Assembly: GCF_001468285.1 (NCBI RefSeq)
Contig: NZ_LNSB01000021.1
Span: 22,111-86,110, forward strand
From: Sphingopyxis sp. HIX
GTDB taxonomy: Bacteria > Pseudomonadota > Alphaproteobacteria > Sphingomonadales > Sphingomonadaceae
Direction: 5' to 3'
DNA: 64,000 nucleotides
Below, one piece after another: positions 44,265 through 53,341 of this stretch. Position numbers and translations under genes: made by a program. The notes under the pieces were generated by a model. The model saw only the letters and a program-made list of their open reading frames with translations. It was not told the origin of the DNA and made no database searches. Position 1 is the stretch's first letter, and the number at the start of each line of letters is the position of its first letter.

Positions 44265-46004
44265 ATGACCAGCGGATTCACGCTAGCCGGTAAAGATACG
44301 CTAACCAGTTCAAGGGGTGGGGGCCCGCACCGCGTGACCGCCGATACGATGATCGCGACCATCTTGCGCCAGGCGCCGGCCGACGGGCGGTCATGCGTCG
44401 CGGCTTGGCGTCAGCTCTCCGATATTCTGGCGCAGCGCGGCAATCAACTGGACGATGACGATATTCGTCGTTCGCTACACGCGCTCGCGGTCCTGCGTCC
44501 GCAGATCCCCGAAGGCGTGCGCCGCGACTGCGCGCGCGCCATCGCCCGTCACAGCCGCTTTGCGCCGATCGTCGCGCTCTATGCCAACGACGTGCCCGCG
44601 GTGTCGCTCGCGATGCTGCGCGATGCGCAATTGTCGGAGGCCGACTGGCTCGCGCTGCTGCCCGCGACGGGACCGATGGCGCGCTCCTTCCTGGCCGCGC
44701 GCGGCGACCTGCCCGAGGGCGTCAAGCGCGCGCTCGCCAGCCTCGGCGCCGCGTCGGTCGCGCTGCCGCAGCCCGACCCGATGCCCGAGGCCGAGGTGAT
44801 CGCGATCGTCGAAGCGGCGCCCGCGCCGACTCCGGCGCCAGCGCCCGCCGAATCGGAACCCAGCCAGATCAGCGAGCTCGTCCGCCGCATCGACAAATAT
44901 CAGTCGGCGCGCGGCCAGTCGGCGCCCGAGCCTCGCCCGGCGCAGCCCGCGCGCGACAGCTTCCTTTTCGAAACCGGGCCCGACGGCGTGGTCCACTGGG
45001 TCGAGGGTATTCCGCGCGGCGCGGTGATCGGCCTGTCGATCGCCGAGGCGGCGCTCGGCGGCGAGCCCGGAACCGACGGCGTCGCCGCGGGCGCCTTCCG
45101 CCAGCGCGCCGAGATGATCAACGCGCGCATGATGCTCGAGGGGGCCGAAGCCGACGCCGGCGAATGGCGCTTCTCGGCGCTCCCCTGGTTCGACCGCGCG
45201 ACCGGTCAGTTCCGCGGCTATCGCGGCAGCGCGCGCCGTCCGCAGCGCAACGAAATCCCCTACGGTCTGCCGGCCGAAGAGGATAATGCCGGCGATTCGA
45301 TCCGCCAGCTGATCCACGAACTCCGCAGTCCCTTGAACGCGATCTCGGGCTTTGCGCAGATCATCTCGGGCCAGATGTTCGGCCCCGTCAGCCACACCTA
45401 TCGCGCCATGGCCGACACGATCGTCGCCGACGCCGCCGCGGTGCAGGCGCTGATCGACGACCTGCAGGCCGCGACGCGCGCCGCCGCCGAACCCGCCCCG
45501 CCCTCGGGCGAAAACAGCGATATCGGCGCGATCACCGCGCAGGTCGAGTGCGACCTCGCGCCTTTGCTCGCCGAACATGGCGTCGGCATCAGCATCTCGC
45601 GCGTCGGCGGGCCCTTTCATGCCGCGGTCGAGGATCTCGCCGCGCGGCGCATGGTCGGCCGCCTCATCACCGCGCTCGTCGACGTCTCCGAATCGAACGG
45701 CGCGCTCGTCGGCCAGTTGCTCACCGACGGCGTGGAGAAGGGCGAGCTGCAGCTGCGCCTCGTCCGCCCCGTGGCGATCCGTTTCACGCCGGCGCGTGAC
45801 CTGCTCGACCCGAGCTACAGCCCCGAGGGCGATGCGCCGGGCGCCGCGATCCTCAGCCTCGGCTTTTCGCTGCGGCTCGTCGACAGCCTCGCGCGGGCTG
45901 CCGGGGGACGCCTCGATATCGGGCATAACGCCTTGACCTTGCACCTTCCCTCGGCCAGTCCGGGCGCTGCTGCGGACCAGCCGGTCCCGCGGCAGCACGA
46001 CTGA
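44265..46004 (+). CDS. histidine-kinase-like protein with degenerate ATPase domain
   Basis: A 579-residue protein. Residues ~25-160 resemble DUF2336-type helical repeats (VPAVSLAMLRDAQLSEADWL). A Pro/Ala/Glu-rich linker and a PAS-like segment (~230-320) follow. A HisKA helix comes next, with H-box HELRSPLNAISGFAQII (His351). The C-terminal domain has the place of a HATPase, but its N-box reads LITALVDVSES without the required Asn. The G-boxes are also not recognisable (ILSLGFSLRLVDSLARAAGG). It may therefore be a phosphotransfer protein or pseudokinase. No membrane helix is seen. Confidence 0.78.
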   Translation: MTSGFTLAGKDTLTSSRGGGPHRVTADTMIATILRQAPADGRSCVAAWRQLSDILAQRGNQLDDDDIRRSLHALAVLRPQIPEGVRRDCARAIARHSRFAPIVALYANDVPAVSLAMLRDAQLSEADWLALLPATGPMARSFLAARGDLPEGVKRALASLGAASVALPQPDPMPEAEVIAIVEAAPAPTPAPAPAESEPSQISELVRRIDKYQSARGQSAPEPRPAQPARDSFLFETGPDGVVHWVEGIPRGAVIGLSIAEAALGGEPGTDGVAAGAFRQRAEMINARMMLEGAEADAGEWRFSALPWFDRATGQFRGYRGSARRPQRNEIPYGLPAEEDNAGDSIRQLIHELRSPLNAISGFAQIISGQMFGPVSHTYRAMADTIVADAAAVQALIDDLQAATRAAAEPAPPSGENSDIGAITAQVECDLAPLLAEHGVGISISRVGGPFHAAVEDLAARRMVGRLITALVDVSESNGALVGQLLTDGVEKGELQLRLVRPVAIRFTPARDLLDPSYSPEGDAPGAAILSLGFSLRLVDSLARAAGGRLDIGHNALTLHLPSASPGAAADQPVPRQHD

Positions 46005-46042
46005 CCGGAGCGGGGCGCTTCGGGAACATAGGGGAATATCCG

Positions 46043-47059
46043 GTGCCGCAGGCCGGAAGTCTTTTGGCGTCTCCGCATGCGTCCGACGTCGTGACGCTCG
46101 CCGACGGCGAGCGCCCGCGTTTCTGGGTCACCATCGACACCGAAGAGGATTTCGACTGGTCGGCGCCCTTCGCGCGTACGGGCTTCCGCCTCGACTCGGT
46201 CCCCGCGCTCGCCGATTGCCAACGCTATTTCGAGGGCGCGGGGGTTGCTCCCATCTATCTCGTCGACTGGCCGATCGTCGCCGACGACGGCGCGGTCGAC
46301 ATCCTCGGCGCGGCGCAGGCGGCGGGGCGGTGTGACATCGGCGCGCAGCTCCACCCCTGGGTCACCCCGCCGCACGACGAGACGGTGGGTGAGCGCAACA
46401 GCTATACCGGCAACCTTCCCGTCGAGCTCCAGCGCGCCAAGATGACCGCGCTGCGCGATGCGATCCAGGGCCGCTTCGGCGTCCAGCCGCTTGTCTATCG
46501 CGCCGGGCGCTACGGGCTCGGCGGCTACACCGCCGCGATGCTCGCCGACCTCGGCTTCCGCTGCGACACCTCGGTGCGCTCGGGCTTCGACTATCGCCGC
46601 GGCTACGGCCCCGATTATCACGCGATGCCGCTCAAACCCTGGTGGGTCGAGACGCAGGGGCGGATGATCCTCGAAGTTCCCGTAACGACGCTCTTCGGCG
46701 GCCTGCTCGGGGACCTCGGCCGCCCCGCCTATCACCGCGCCGGCGCGAGCGGCCGCGCCGCGCTCGCGCGCCTCGGCCTGTCCGAACGCATCGCGCTGAC
46801 GCCCGAGGGCATTCCCGCCGAGCGCGCGTGCAAGGCGATCGACATCGCGATCGCGCAGCGGCTCCCGGTGCTCAACTTCTCCTTCCACTCGCCCTCGCTC
46901 CGGCCGGGCAACACGCCCTATGTCCGCACCGATGCCGACCTCGCCGCCTTCTACCGCTGGTGGGACGTGGTGCTCGCGCATCTGGCGAAGCGCGGGATCG
47001 CATCGACCACCGCGACCGAGATATTGGCGATGGCCGAGCGCCGTTCGGCCGCGGGCTGA
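46043..47059 (+). CDS. polysaccharide deacetylase-like protein
   Basis: A 338-residue protein with the NodB-like deacetylase layout: VTIDTEEDFDW (metal-binding Asp), GAQLHPWVTPP (His-x-x-x-P), YRAGRYGLGGYT (Arg), and a C-terminal FSFHSPSLRPG. The start is GTG. There is no signal peptide, so it may act on a cytoplasmic glycan precursor. The substrate is not readable. It starts 38 bp after the kinase-like gene on the same strand. Confidence 0.82.
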   Translation: MPQAGSLLASPHASDVVTLADGERPRFWVTIDTEEDFDWSAPFARTGFRLDSVPALADCQRYFEGAGVAPIYLVDWPIVADDGAVDILGAAQAAGRCDIGAQLHPWVTPPHDETVGERNSYTGNLPVELQRAKMTALRDAIQGRFGVQPLVYRAGRYGLGGYTAAMLADLGFRCDTSVRSGFDYRRGYGPDYHAMPLKPWWVETQGRMILEVPVTTLFGGLLGDLGRPAYHRAGASGRAALARLGLSERIALTPEGIPAERACKAIDIAIAQRLPVLNFSFHSPSLRPGNTPYVRTDADLAAFYRWWDVVLAHLAKRGIASTTATEILAMAERRSAAG

Positions 47060-47116
47060 GCGTTGCCGCTTGCCAAGGCTCGCCGCGCTCCGCTATCGCC
47101 ACGCCATCCCCCCCGG

Positions 47117-47192
47117 GGGCCTGTAGCTCAATGGTTAGAGCTGGCCGCTCATAACGGCTAGGTTGCGGGTTCGAGTCCTGCCGGGCCCACCA
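47117..47192 (+). tRNA. tRNA with CAT anticodon (Ile2 or elongator Met)
   Basis: Complete cloverleaf with encoded CCA. The acceptor is GGGCCTG/CGGGCCC, the D arm AGCTCAATGGTTAGAGC, the anticodon loop CTCATAA and the T arm GCGGGTTCGAGTCCTGC. Pairs C4-G69 and C5-G68 and the short D loop resemble the lysidine-modified tRNA-Ile(CAU) rather than tRNA-Met; sequence alone cannot settle it. It is not an initiator, because it lacks the three G-C pairs at the base of the anticodon stem. Confidence 0.9.
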
Positions 47193-47250
47193 TTTTCCTT
47201 GCAAATCGAAACCCATCCCGCTCCATATCGGGAACGATAGAGGAGAGGGA

Positions 47251-48729
47251 ATGATGGGGAAGAAGCGCGTGATCCTGCTCGGCGGCCTGGCGGTGCTCGC
47301 TATGGTTGCCGGAACCGTCGCGGTGCGCACCGCGAGCTTCACGCCCGCCGATATCGCCGACGGCAGCGACGTCCGCCTCGCTGCGGCGCCCGCCTACGAC
47401 CTTGCGGCCGCGGTCCAGCATTTGAGCGCCGCGGCGCAGATCCCGACGATCTCGCACCAGGATCCCGCCGAGAACCAGGTCGCCGAATGGGACAAGCTCC
47501 ACGCCTGGCTCGCGGCGACCTACCCGGCGACGCACGGCGCGATGACGCGCACGATCCTGCCCAACCGGACGCTGGTCTATCATTGGGCGGGCAGCGACGG
47601 GTCGCTCGAACCGATCATCCTGATGGCGCATCAGGACGTCGTGCCGGTGACCGCGGGGACCGAGAAGGACTGGAAATATCCGCCTTTCGCCGGGACGATC
47701 GCCGAGCAGGCGGTGTGGGGCCGCGGCAGCGTCGACGACAAGGGTTCGCTCATCGGGCTGTTCGAGGCGGTCGAGGCGCTGGCGAAATCGGGCTTCAAGC
47801 CCAAACGCGGCATCTATCTTGTCTCGGGCCATGACGAGGAAGCGGGCGGCAGCGGCGCGGTCGCCGCCGCGGCGCTGCTCAAGGGGCAGGGGGTGCAGGC
47901 GATCTTCACCCTCGACGAGGGCAGCATCGTGCTCACCGACACGCCGGTGATCGACGGCCCCGCGATCATGATCGGCATCGCCGAAAAGGGCTATGCGACG
48001 CTCAAGGTCACCGCCAACGCCCCCGGCGGTCACAGCTCGATGCCGCCCGCCGAAACCGGCGTCGAGACGCTCGCCAAGGCGGTGCTGGATATCACCGGCG
48101 ATCCTTTCCCGATCGAGCTGCGCGGTCCCGGCGCCTCGATGATCGAGGCGCTCGCCGCGAAGAAGGGCGGCACCACCAAGATGGCGGTCGCCAACCCCTG
48201 GCTCTTTGCACCGCTGCTCAAGCGCCAGCTCGGCGGCGCGCCGACCACCGCCGCGGCCTTCCACACCACCATCGCGCCGACGATGCTGGAGGGCAGCCCC
48301 AAGGAGAATGTCCTGCCGCAATCGGCCAATGCGCTGATCAACTATCGCATCGCGCCGTGGAATCGCTCGGCGGACGTGATGGCGCGCGCCAGGGCCGCGG
48401 TCGGCGATGCCAAGGTCGATCTCGCCTGGGTCGGCACCCCGCGCGAACCGTCGCGCGTCTCGTCGACCAGCTCGCAGGGCTGGAAATGGATCGCCGCCGC
48501 CGCGCGCGCCGACGCGCCGCACGCGGTGCTCACCCCGACGCTCGTCGTCGCGGGCACCGACAGCCGCAGCATGGAGCCGGTGTCGAAGGACGTCTATCGC
48601 TTCATGCCGATGCATTTCTCGCTGAAGGAATCGGCGATGATCCACGGCACCAACGAACATATGCGCATCGACAGCTTCAAGCGCATGATCGATTTCTACG
48701 CCCGGCTGATCGCGACGTCTGCGGGATAG
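47251..48729 (+). CDS. M20-family peptidase (PM20D1/carboxypeptidase S-like)
   Basis: A 492-residue zinc peptidase with an N-terminal membrane anchor (VILLGGLAVLAMVAGTVAV). LMAHQDVVPV, WGRGSVDDKGS (bridging Asp) and GHDEEAGG (catalytic Glu) are the metal and catalytic motifs. GGHSSMPP marks the dimerisation domain. GAGGAGAGGGA lies upstream of the ATG, which is the first of two adjacent Met codons. It is exported or membrane-attached and probably releases amino acids from N-acylated or dipeptide substrates. Confidence 0.9.
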   Translation: MMGKKRVILLGGLAVLAMVAGTVAVRTASFTPADIADGSDVRLAAAPAYDLAAAVQHLSAAAQIPTISHQDPAENQVAEWDKLHAWLAATYPATHGAMTRTILPNRTLVYHWAGSDGSLEPIILMAHQDVVPVTAGTEKDWKYPPFAGTIAEQAVWGRGSVDDKGSLIGLFEAVEALAKSGFKPKRGIYLVSGHDEEAGGSGAVAAAALLKGQGVQAIFTLDEGSIVLTDTPVIDGPAIMIGIAEKGYATLKVTANAPGGHSSMPPAETGVETLAKAVLDITGDPFPIELRGPGASMIEALAAKKGGTTKMAVANPWLFAPLLKRQLGGAPTTAAAFHTTIAPTMLEGSPKENVLPQSANALINYRIAPWNRSADVMARARAAVGDAKVDLAWVGTPREPSRVSSTSSQGWKWIAAAARADAPHAVLTPTLVVAGTDSRSMEPVSKDVYRFMPMHFSLKESAMIHGTNEHMRIDSFKRMIDFYARLIATSAG

Positions 48730-48746
48730 GGGCCGGGTGGGGGAAT

Positions 48747-48823
<77 letters not shown>

Positions 48824-48918
48824 AACCGCGACGGGCCTTAGAGCGGGGATAAGGACAAGTCCATCCCGTCGGTGAAGCGGACACTGGATGGCGGCTTTTG
48901 GGTGGTTAGCGGCCATAC

Positions 48919-49068
48919 TAATCCTCCCTGTCGCGAAGCGATGGGGAGGGGGACCGCCGCGAAGCGGTGGTGGAGGGGTGGCGGGCTGAAGCCGACGCTC
49001 AAGGCCTCGACCCCTCCACCATGCTGCGCATGGTCCCCCTCCCCACGGCTTCGCCGCAGGGAGGATTA
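48919..49068. repeat. 150 bp palindromic (REPIN-like) element B
   Basis: Begins TAATCCTCCCTG and ends CAGGGAGGATTA. It is close to the reverse complement of the element at 32592-32739; the CGGCGAAGCCG and CGCGAAGCG hairpin tips are swapped between ends. It occupies most of the gap between tRNA-Pro and the small lipoprotein gene; nothing else is seen there apart from a terminator. Confidence 0.85.
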
Positions 49069-49123
49069 TTAGGGCAGCCGCCCGAAACCGGTCATCCCGG
49101 CACAACGACCACAGCTCCAAACG

Positions 49124-49158
49124 AAAAAAGGCGGCCTTCCCGAAGGAAGACCGCCTCT
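49124..49158 (-). terminator. rho-independent terminator of the small lipoprotein gene
   Basis: On the minus strand a 12 bp stem (AGGCGGTCTTCC / GGAAGGCCGCCT, one mismatch) with a TTCG tetraloop is followed by TTTTTT. It lies 34 bp after the stop codon. Confidence 0.88.
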
Positions 49159-49191
49159 TTCGTTTCGGTCATTGCCCCGAAGGGCTGTGAC

Positions 49192-49479
49192 TTACTTCTT
49201 TTCTTCAGCCGGAGCGGCCGGAGCAGCCTTGGCGTCGGCGGCCGGAGCAGCAGCGGCGTCGGCCGGAGCGGCGGTCGCAGCAGCGTCGGCACCAGCGGCA
49301 GCAGCTTCGGCGCCTTCAGCGGCGGCGTCGGCGCCAGCAGCGGCGGCGTCGGCACCGGCTTCGGCAGTCGCGTCAGCGGCCGGGGTCTCGGTGGCGGCGG
49401 GCTCTTCAGCAGCCTTTTCACCGCAAGCGGCGAGGGCGAACATGCTGGCAGCAACGGCGATAGCAGCAAACTTCTTCAT
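49192..49479 (-). CDS. alanine-rich small lipoprotein
   Basis: A 95-residue protein with a textbook lipoprotein signal (MFALAAC, Cys19). The mature part of ~76 residues is almost only Ala, Glu, Asp, Pro and Thr, with a repeated GADAAA motif and a Lys-Lys end. The low-complexity acidic tail is probably extended in the periplasm. Strong terminator and isolated position suggest it is transcribed alone. Function unknown. Confidence 0.82.
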   Translation of the reverse strand: MKKFAAIAVAASMFALAACGEKAAEEPAATETPAADATAEAGADAAAAGADAAAEGAEAAAAGADAAATAAPADAAAAPAADAKAAPAAPAEEKK

Positions 49480-49624
49480 GATGTGTGGCTCCCTAAAATG
49501 CCTTTCCGCGGTAGGGAAAATCCCGTCACGCGAGCCGCGGGATTTAGCCGTTCCGTGCCAATCGTCAACAAAAATAATTGAGTTGGCGCGCCTCCCGCGG
49601 AAATCCTACCGTTTTGGTTGAGTA

Positions 49625-51043
49625 TTACGGCAGCTCGGCATCGGCGCTGTTCGCGAGAATCGCCAGAGTCGCGGTCCACGCCACCACATTCTGCCGCAAT
49701 TGCGCCGGATCGATCTTGTCGAGCGTGTCGTCGGGGGTGTGGTGCAGGTCAAAATAGCGCGTGCCGTCCTGCTGCAGGTCGATCGTCGGCACCCCCGCCG
49801 CGACGAGCGCGCCGATGTCGGCGCCGCCGCCCGCCGGAGTCTTGCCGCGCACGATGCCAAAGGGCGCCAGCGCGGCCGCGATCCGGTCCTCCAGCGGCTT
49901 GGCGCTCGCGGGCAGCTTGAAATCGACGCGCCACACGCGATCGGCGCCGAAATCGGATTCGAGCGCCACCGCGTGCTTTTCGGTCCCATGCTTGTCGAAA
50001 TAGGCCTTGCCGCCGAACACACCGACCTCCTCGGCGCCGGCCCACAGGACGCGGATCGTGCGCCGCGGTTGGCCCGCGCGCATGACATGCTTCGCCGCAG
50101 CGGTGACGATCCCGCAGCCCGAGGCGTCGTCAATCGCTCCGGTCCCGAGGTCCCAGCTGTCGAGATGGCAGGCGATGATCACCGGCGAAGCGGCGGGGTC
50201 GCTGCCCGGCACTTCGGCGATCACATTGCCCGAATATCTGGTGCCCAGGTCCTGGGGGGTGAGCACCAGCTTCATCCGCAGCGGCTCGGGCGTATAGCCG
50301 AGGGGCGTCTCACTGGTGCGCATCGTCAGCGTGCGCTGCCACTGGCGCACCAGCTGGTCGGCGTCGGGGTTCGACAGCGCGCCTGCGGGGATCGGCTTCA
50401 CCCCGGCTTCGAAATTGGTCCCGCCGGTGTGCGCCCCGCGATGATTGTCGGTGCCGATCGAGCGGATCACCACCGCGATCGCGCCCTTCTTCGACGCGGC
50501 ATTGGCGCCCACAAAGCGCCCGCGGCCATATTGGCCGTAACCGCTGCCGTCCTGCGCACGCTCCATCTGGTTGTCGATGAAGACGATCTTGCCCTTCACG
50601 TGGATATCGGGGGCTGCGAGCAGCGCGTCGTAGCTCGGATAATAGGCGACATCGCCCTCGATCCCCATGGGTCCCGTCGAGGCGCTGTTGCCGAGCGCGG
50701 CGATATGCAGCTTCTGCGGCAGGAAGGGGCCGGTCAGCGAAGCCTCTTCGGCGCCGCGCACCCACACCTTCATGTCGAACTGCTCCTCGCGCACATTGGC
50801 GAAGCCCATCGCCTGCAGCCGCGCGACGGCCCAGCGCCGCGCCGCGGATTCGGCCTCGGTCCCCGCCATGCGCGGGCCGATCTCGGTGGTCAGGTCCTCG
50901 GTGATCGACCAGGCGATATCCTCGCCCTGCTGCGCCAGTTCGACCGCGCTCGGCGGCGGCGGGATCGAGGCAGCGGCGGCGGTCGAGGCGAGGAGGGTGG
51001 CGGTCAGCCCGGCGAGGCGGGCGAGGGGAGCGGCGATTTTCAT
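49625..51043 (-). CDS. M28-family zinc peptidase
   Basis: A 472-residue exported peptidase. A signal peptide with a cleavage region ASTAAAAS is followed by a PA (protease-associated) insert (~150-240) and the M28 core. The core has CHLDSWDLGTGAIDDASG (His and bridging Asp), GAEEVGVFG (catalytic Glu pair), ALESDFGAD and a C-terminal LHHTPDDTLDKI (His). It probably acts as a periplasmic or secreted aminopeptidase or glutamate carboxypeptidase. The Met used is the one starting the signal peptide. Confidence 0.92.
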   Translation of the reverse strand: MKIAAPLARLAGLTATLLASTAAAASIPPPPSAVELAQQGEDIAWSITEDLTTEIGPRMAGTEAESAARRWAVARLQAMGFANVREEQFDMKVWVRGAEEASLTGPFLPQKLHIAALGNSASTGPMGIEGDVAYYPSYDALLAAPDIHVKGKIVFIDNQMERAQDGSGYGQYGRGRFVGANAASKKGAIAVVIRSIGTDNHRGAHTGGTNFEAGVKPIPAGALSNPDADQLVRQWQRTLTMRTSETPLGYTPEPLRMKLVLTPQDLGTRYSGNVIAEVPGSDPAASPVIIACHLDSWDLGTGAIDDASGCGIVTAAAKHVMRAGQPRRTIRVLWAGAEEVGVFGGKAYFDKHGTEKHAVALESDFGADRVWRVDFKLPASAKPLEDRIAAALAPFGIVRGKTPAGGGADIGALVAAGVPTIDLQQDGTRYFDLHHTPDDTLDKIDPAQLRQNVVAWTATLAILANSADAELP

Positions 51044-51172
51044 GCCGCCGTCGTAACCGCGCGCGCCGTGTGCGCAAGCGTCGATTGCCAATCCGCCGCC
51101 CATTCGCTAACCGGCGCGCAACATCTCTCCCGGCCGCCCGCGCGCGGCCCAGCCAAGACCGGAGCAAATCCC

Positions 51173-52852
51173 ATGGCCGCCCAATATAGTTTCGTGATGA
51201 AGGGTCTCGGCAAGACCTATCCCGGCGCGCAAAAGCCGACGCTCAAGGACCTGAGCCTGCAATTCTACCCCGATGCCAAGATCGGTATCGTCGGCCCGAA
51301 CGGCACGGGTAAATCGACGCTCATGAAGATCATGGCCGGCATCGACAAGGACTTCACCGGCGAAGCCTGGCCGGGCGAGGGGATCAGCGTCGGTTACCTC
51401 GCGCAGGAGCCGCAGCTCGACCCGACCAAGACGGTCAAAGAGAATGTCATGGACGGCGTCCGCGGCGTCGCCGACATGATGGACCGCTTCAACGAGATCA
51501 GCACGCTGATGGCCGATCCGCCGGAGGACGCTGATTTCGAGGCGCTGATGGAGGAAATGGGCACGCTCCAGGAAAAGATCGACGCGGTCGACGGCTGGAC
51601 GCTCGACAACCAGCTCGAAATCGCGATGGAAGCGCTGCGCTGCCCGCCGGGTGACTGGAGCGTCGAGAATCTGTCGGGCGGCGAGAAACGCCGCATCGCG
51701 CTCACCCGCCTGTTGCTGGAAAAGCCGTCGATCCTGCTGCTCGACGAACCGACCAACCATCTCGACGCCGAAAGCGTCGCCTGGCTCGAAAAGCATCTCG
51801 TCGACTATCCCGGCAACGTCATCCTCGTCACCCACGATCGCTATTTCCTCGACAATGTCGTGAACTGGATCCTCGAACTCGATCGCGGCCGCTACTTCGT
51901 CTACGAAGGCAATTATTCGACCTATCTCGAAAAGAAGGGCAAGCGCCTCGAGCAGGAAGCGCGCGAGGACCAGGGCCGCCAGAAGGCGATCAAGGACGAG
52001 CTCGAGTGGATCCGGCAATCGCCCAAAGCCCGCCAGGCCAAGTCGAAGGCGCGTATCAAGTCGTTCGACCAGCTCGTCGAGGCGCAGGAAAAGCGCACCC
52101 CCGGCAAGGCGCAGATCGTCATCCAGATCCCCGAACGCCTCGGCGGCAAGGTGATCGAGGTCGCGAACATCTCGAAGGCCTATGGCGACAAATTGCTCTT
52201 CGAGGACCTGTCCTTCACCCTCCCCCCGGGCGGCATCGTCGGGGTCATCGGCCCGAACGGCGCCGGCAAGTCGACCCTGTTCAAGCTGATCACCGGCCAG
52301 GAAACCCCCGACAGCGGTAGCGTCACGATCGGCGACACCGTCCGCCTCGGCTTCGTCGACCAGAGTCGCGACGATTTGAAGCCCGACAACAATGTCTGGC
52401 AGGAAATCTCGGGCGGCCACGAGCTGATGACCATCGGCAAGCACGAGATGCAGACGCGGGCTTATGTGGGCGCCTTCAACTTCAAGGGCGTCGACCAGCA
52501 GAAGAAGGTCGGCCAGCTCTCGGGCGGCGAACGCAACCGCGTCCACCTCGCCAAGATGCTCAAGGAGGGCGGCAACGTCCTCCTGCTCGACGAACCGACC
52601 AACGACCTCGACACCGAGACGCTCGCCGCGCTCGAAGAAGCACTCGAGAATTTCGCGGGCTGCGCCGTGGTCATCAGCCACGACCGCTTCTTCCTCGATC
52701 GCCTCGCGACGCACATCCTGGCGTTCGAGGGCGACAGCCATGTCGAATGGTTCGAAGGCAATTTCGAATCCTATGAAGAGGACAAGATCCGCCGCCTCGG
52801 CGACGACGCCACGCGTCCGCACGCGACGTCGTACAAGAAGCTGACGCGCTGA
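51173..52852 (+). CDS. ettA: energy-dependent translational throttle protein (ABC-F)
   Basis: A 559-residue soluble ATPase with two ABC domains that binds the ribosomal E site. First Walker A GPNGTGKST and signature LSGGEKRR, linker with the P-site tractor helices, then second Walker A GPNGAGKST and signature LSGGERNR. The N-terminus SFVMKGLGKTYPG and the length match EttA. Monocistronic or co-transcribed with the thioesterase 8 bp downstream. Confidence 0.95.
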   Translation: MAAQYSFVMKGLGKTYPGAQKPTLKDLSLQFYPDAKIGIVGPNGTGKSTLMKIMAGIDKDFTGEAWPGEGISVGYLAQEPQLDPTKTVKENVMDGVRGVADMMDRFNEISTLMADPPEDADFEALMEEMGTLQEKIDAVDGWTLDNQLEIAMEALRCPPGDWSVENLSGGEKRRIALTRLLLEKPSILLLDEPTNHLDAESVAWLEKHLVDYPGNVILVTHDRYFLDNVVNWILELDRGRYFVYEGNYSTYLEKKGKRLEQEAREDQGRQKAIKDELEWIRQSPKARQAKSKARIKSFDQLVEAQEKRTPGKAQIVIQIPERLGGKVIEVANISKAYGDKLLFEDLSFTLPPGGIVGVIGPNGAGKSTLFKLITGQETPDSGSVTIGDTVRLGFVDQSRDDLKPDNNVWQEISGGHELMTIGKHEMQTRAYVGAFNFKGVDQQKKVGQLSGGERNRVHLAKMLKEGGNVLLLDEPTNDLDTETLAALEEALENFAGCAVVISHDRFFLDRLATHILAFEGDSHVEWFEGNFESYEEDKIRRLGDDATRPHATSYKKLTR

Positions 52853-52860
52853 GCCTGCAG

Positions 52861-53304
52861 GTGGGGGAGGCCGCTCCGATCTCGTCGAGTGCGATCCGGC
52901 TCGACGCCGACGCACTCAACGCCTTTCTGGAGCAGGCCTTTCCGCACGCCCAGCCGGGCACGCGCGGCCATGTCGTCTCCGCCGTGCCCGGCCATGTCCA
53001 GGCGCGGATGGATCCGGGTGACAAGGCGCTGCGCCCCGGCGGGCTGATCTCGGGCCCGACGCAGATGGGTTTCGCCGACATGGCCGCCTATGCGCTCGTC
53101 CTCGCGCATATCGGCCCCGTCGCGATGGCGGTTACCAGCGCGCTCAACTACCAGTTCCTGCGGCCCTGCCGCCCCGGCCCACTCTTCGCCGACGCAACAA
53201 TGCTGCGACTCGGCAAGCGGCTCGCGGTGATGGACGTCCGCATCTGGACCGACGATGCCGACAAGCCCGTCGGGCAGGCGCAAGTGACCTACGCGATTCC
53301 GTGA
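52861..53304 (+). CDS. PaaI-type hot-dog thioesterase
   Basis: A 147-residue hot-dog fold protein. LRPGGLISGPTQMGFADMAAYALVL forms the central helix with the putative active-site residue, and LNYQFLRPCRPGPLFADATMLRLGKRLAVMDV is the beta sheet. It probably hydrolyses an acyl-CoA. The start is a GTG directly after the ettA stop; no better start is seen. Confidence 0.83.
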   Translation: MGEAAPISSSAIRLDADALNAFLEQAFPHAQPGTRGHVVSAVPGHVQARMDPGDKALRPGGLISGPTQMGFADMAAYALVLAHIGPVAMAVTSALNYQFLRPCRPGPLFADATMLRLGKRLAVMDVRIWTDDADKPVGQAQVTYAIP

Positions 53305-53311
53305 GCCGCGC

Positions 53312-53332
53312 TCCTCCCCGGCACGGGGAGGA
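53312..53332. terminator. TCCTCCCC hairpin between convergent genes
   Basis: An inverted repeat with 9 bp arms and a 3-base loop, 8-10 bp from both flanking stops. Its arms match the outer stem of the dispersed repeats in this window, so it may be a solo repeat reused as a terminator. Confidence 0.45.
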
Positions 53333-53341
53333 TCTAATCGC

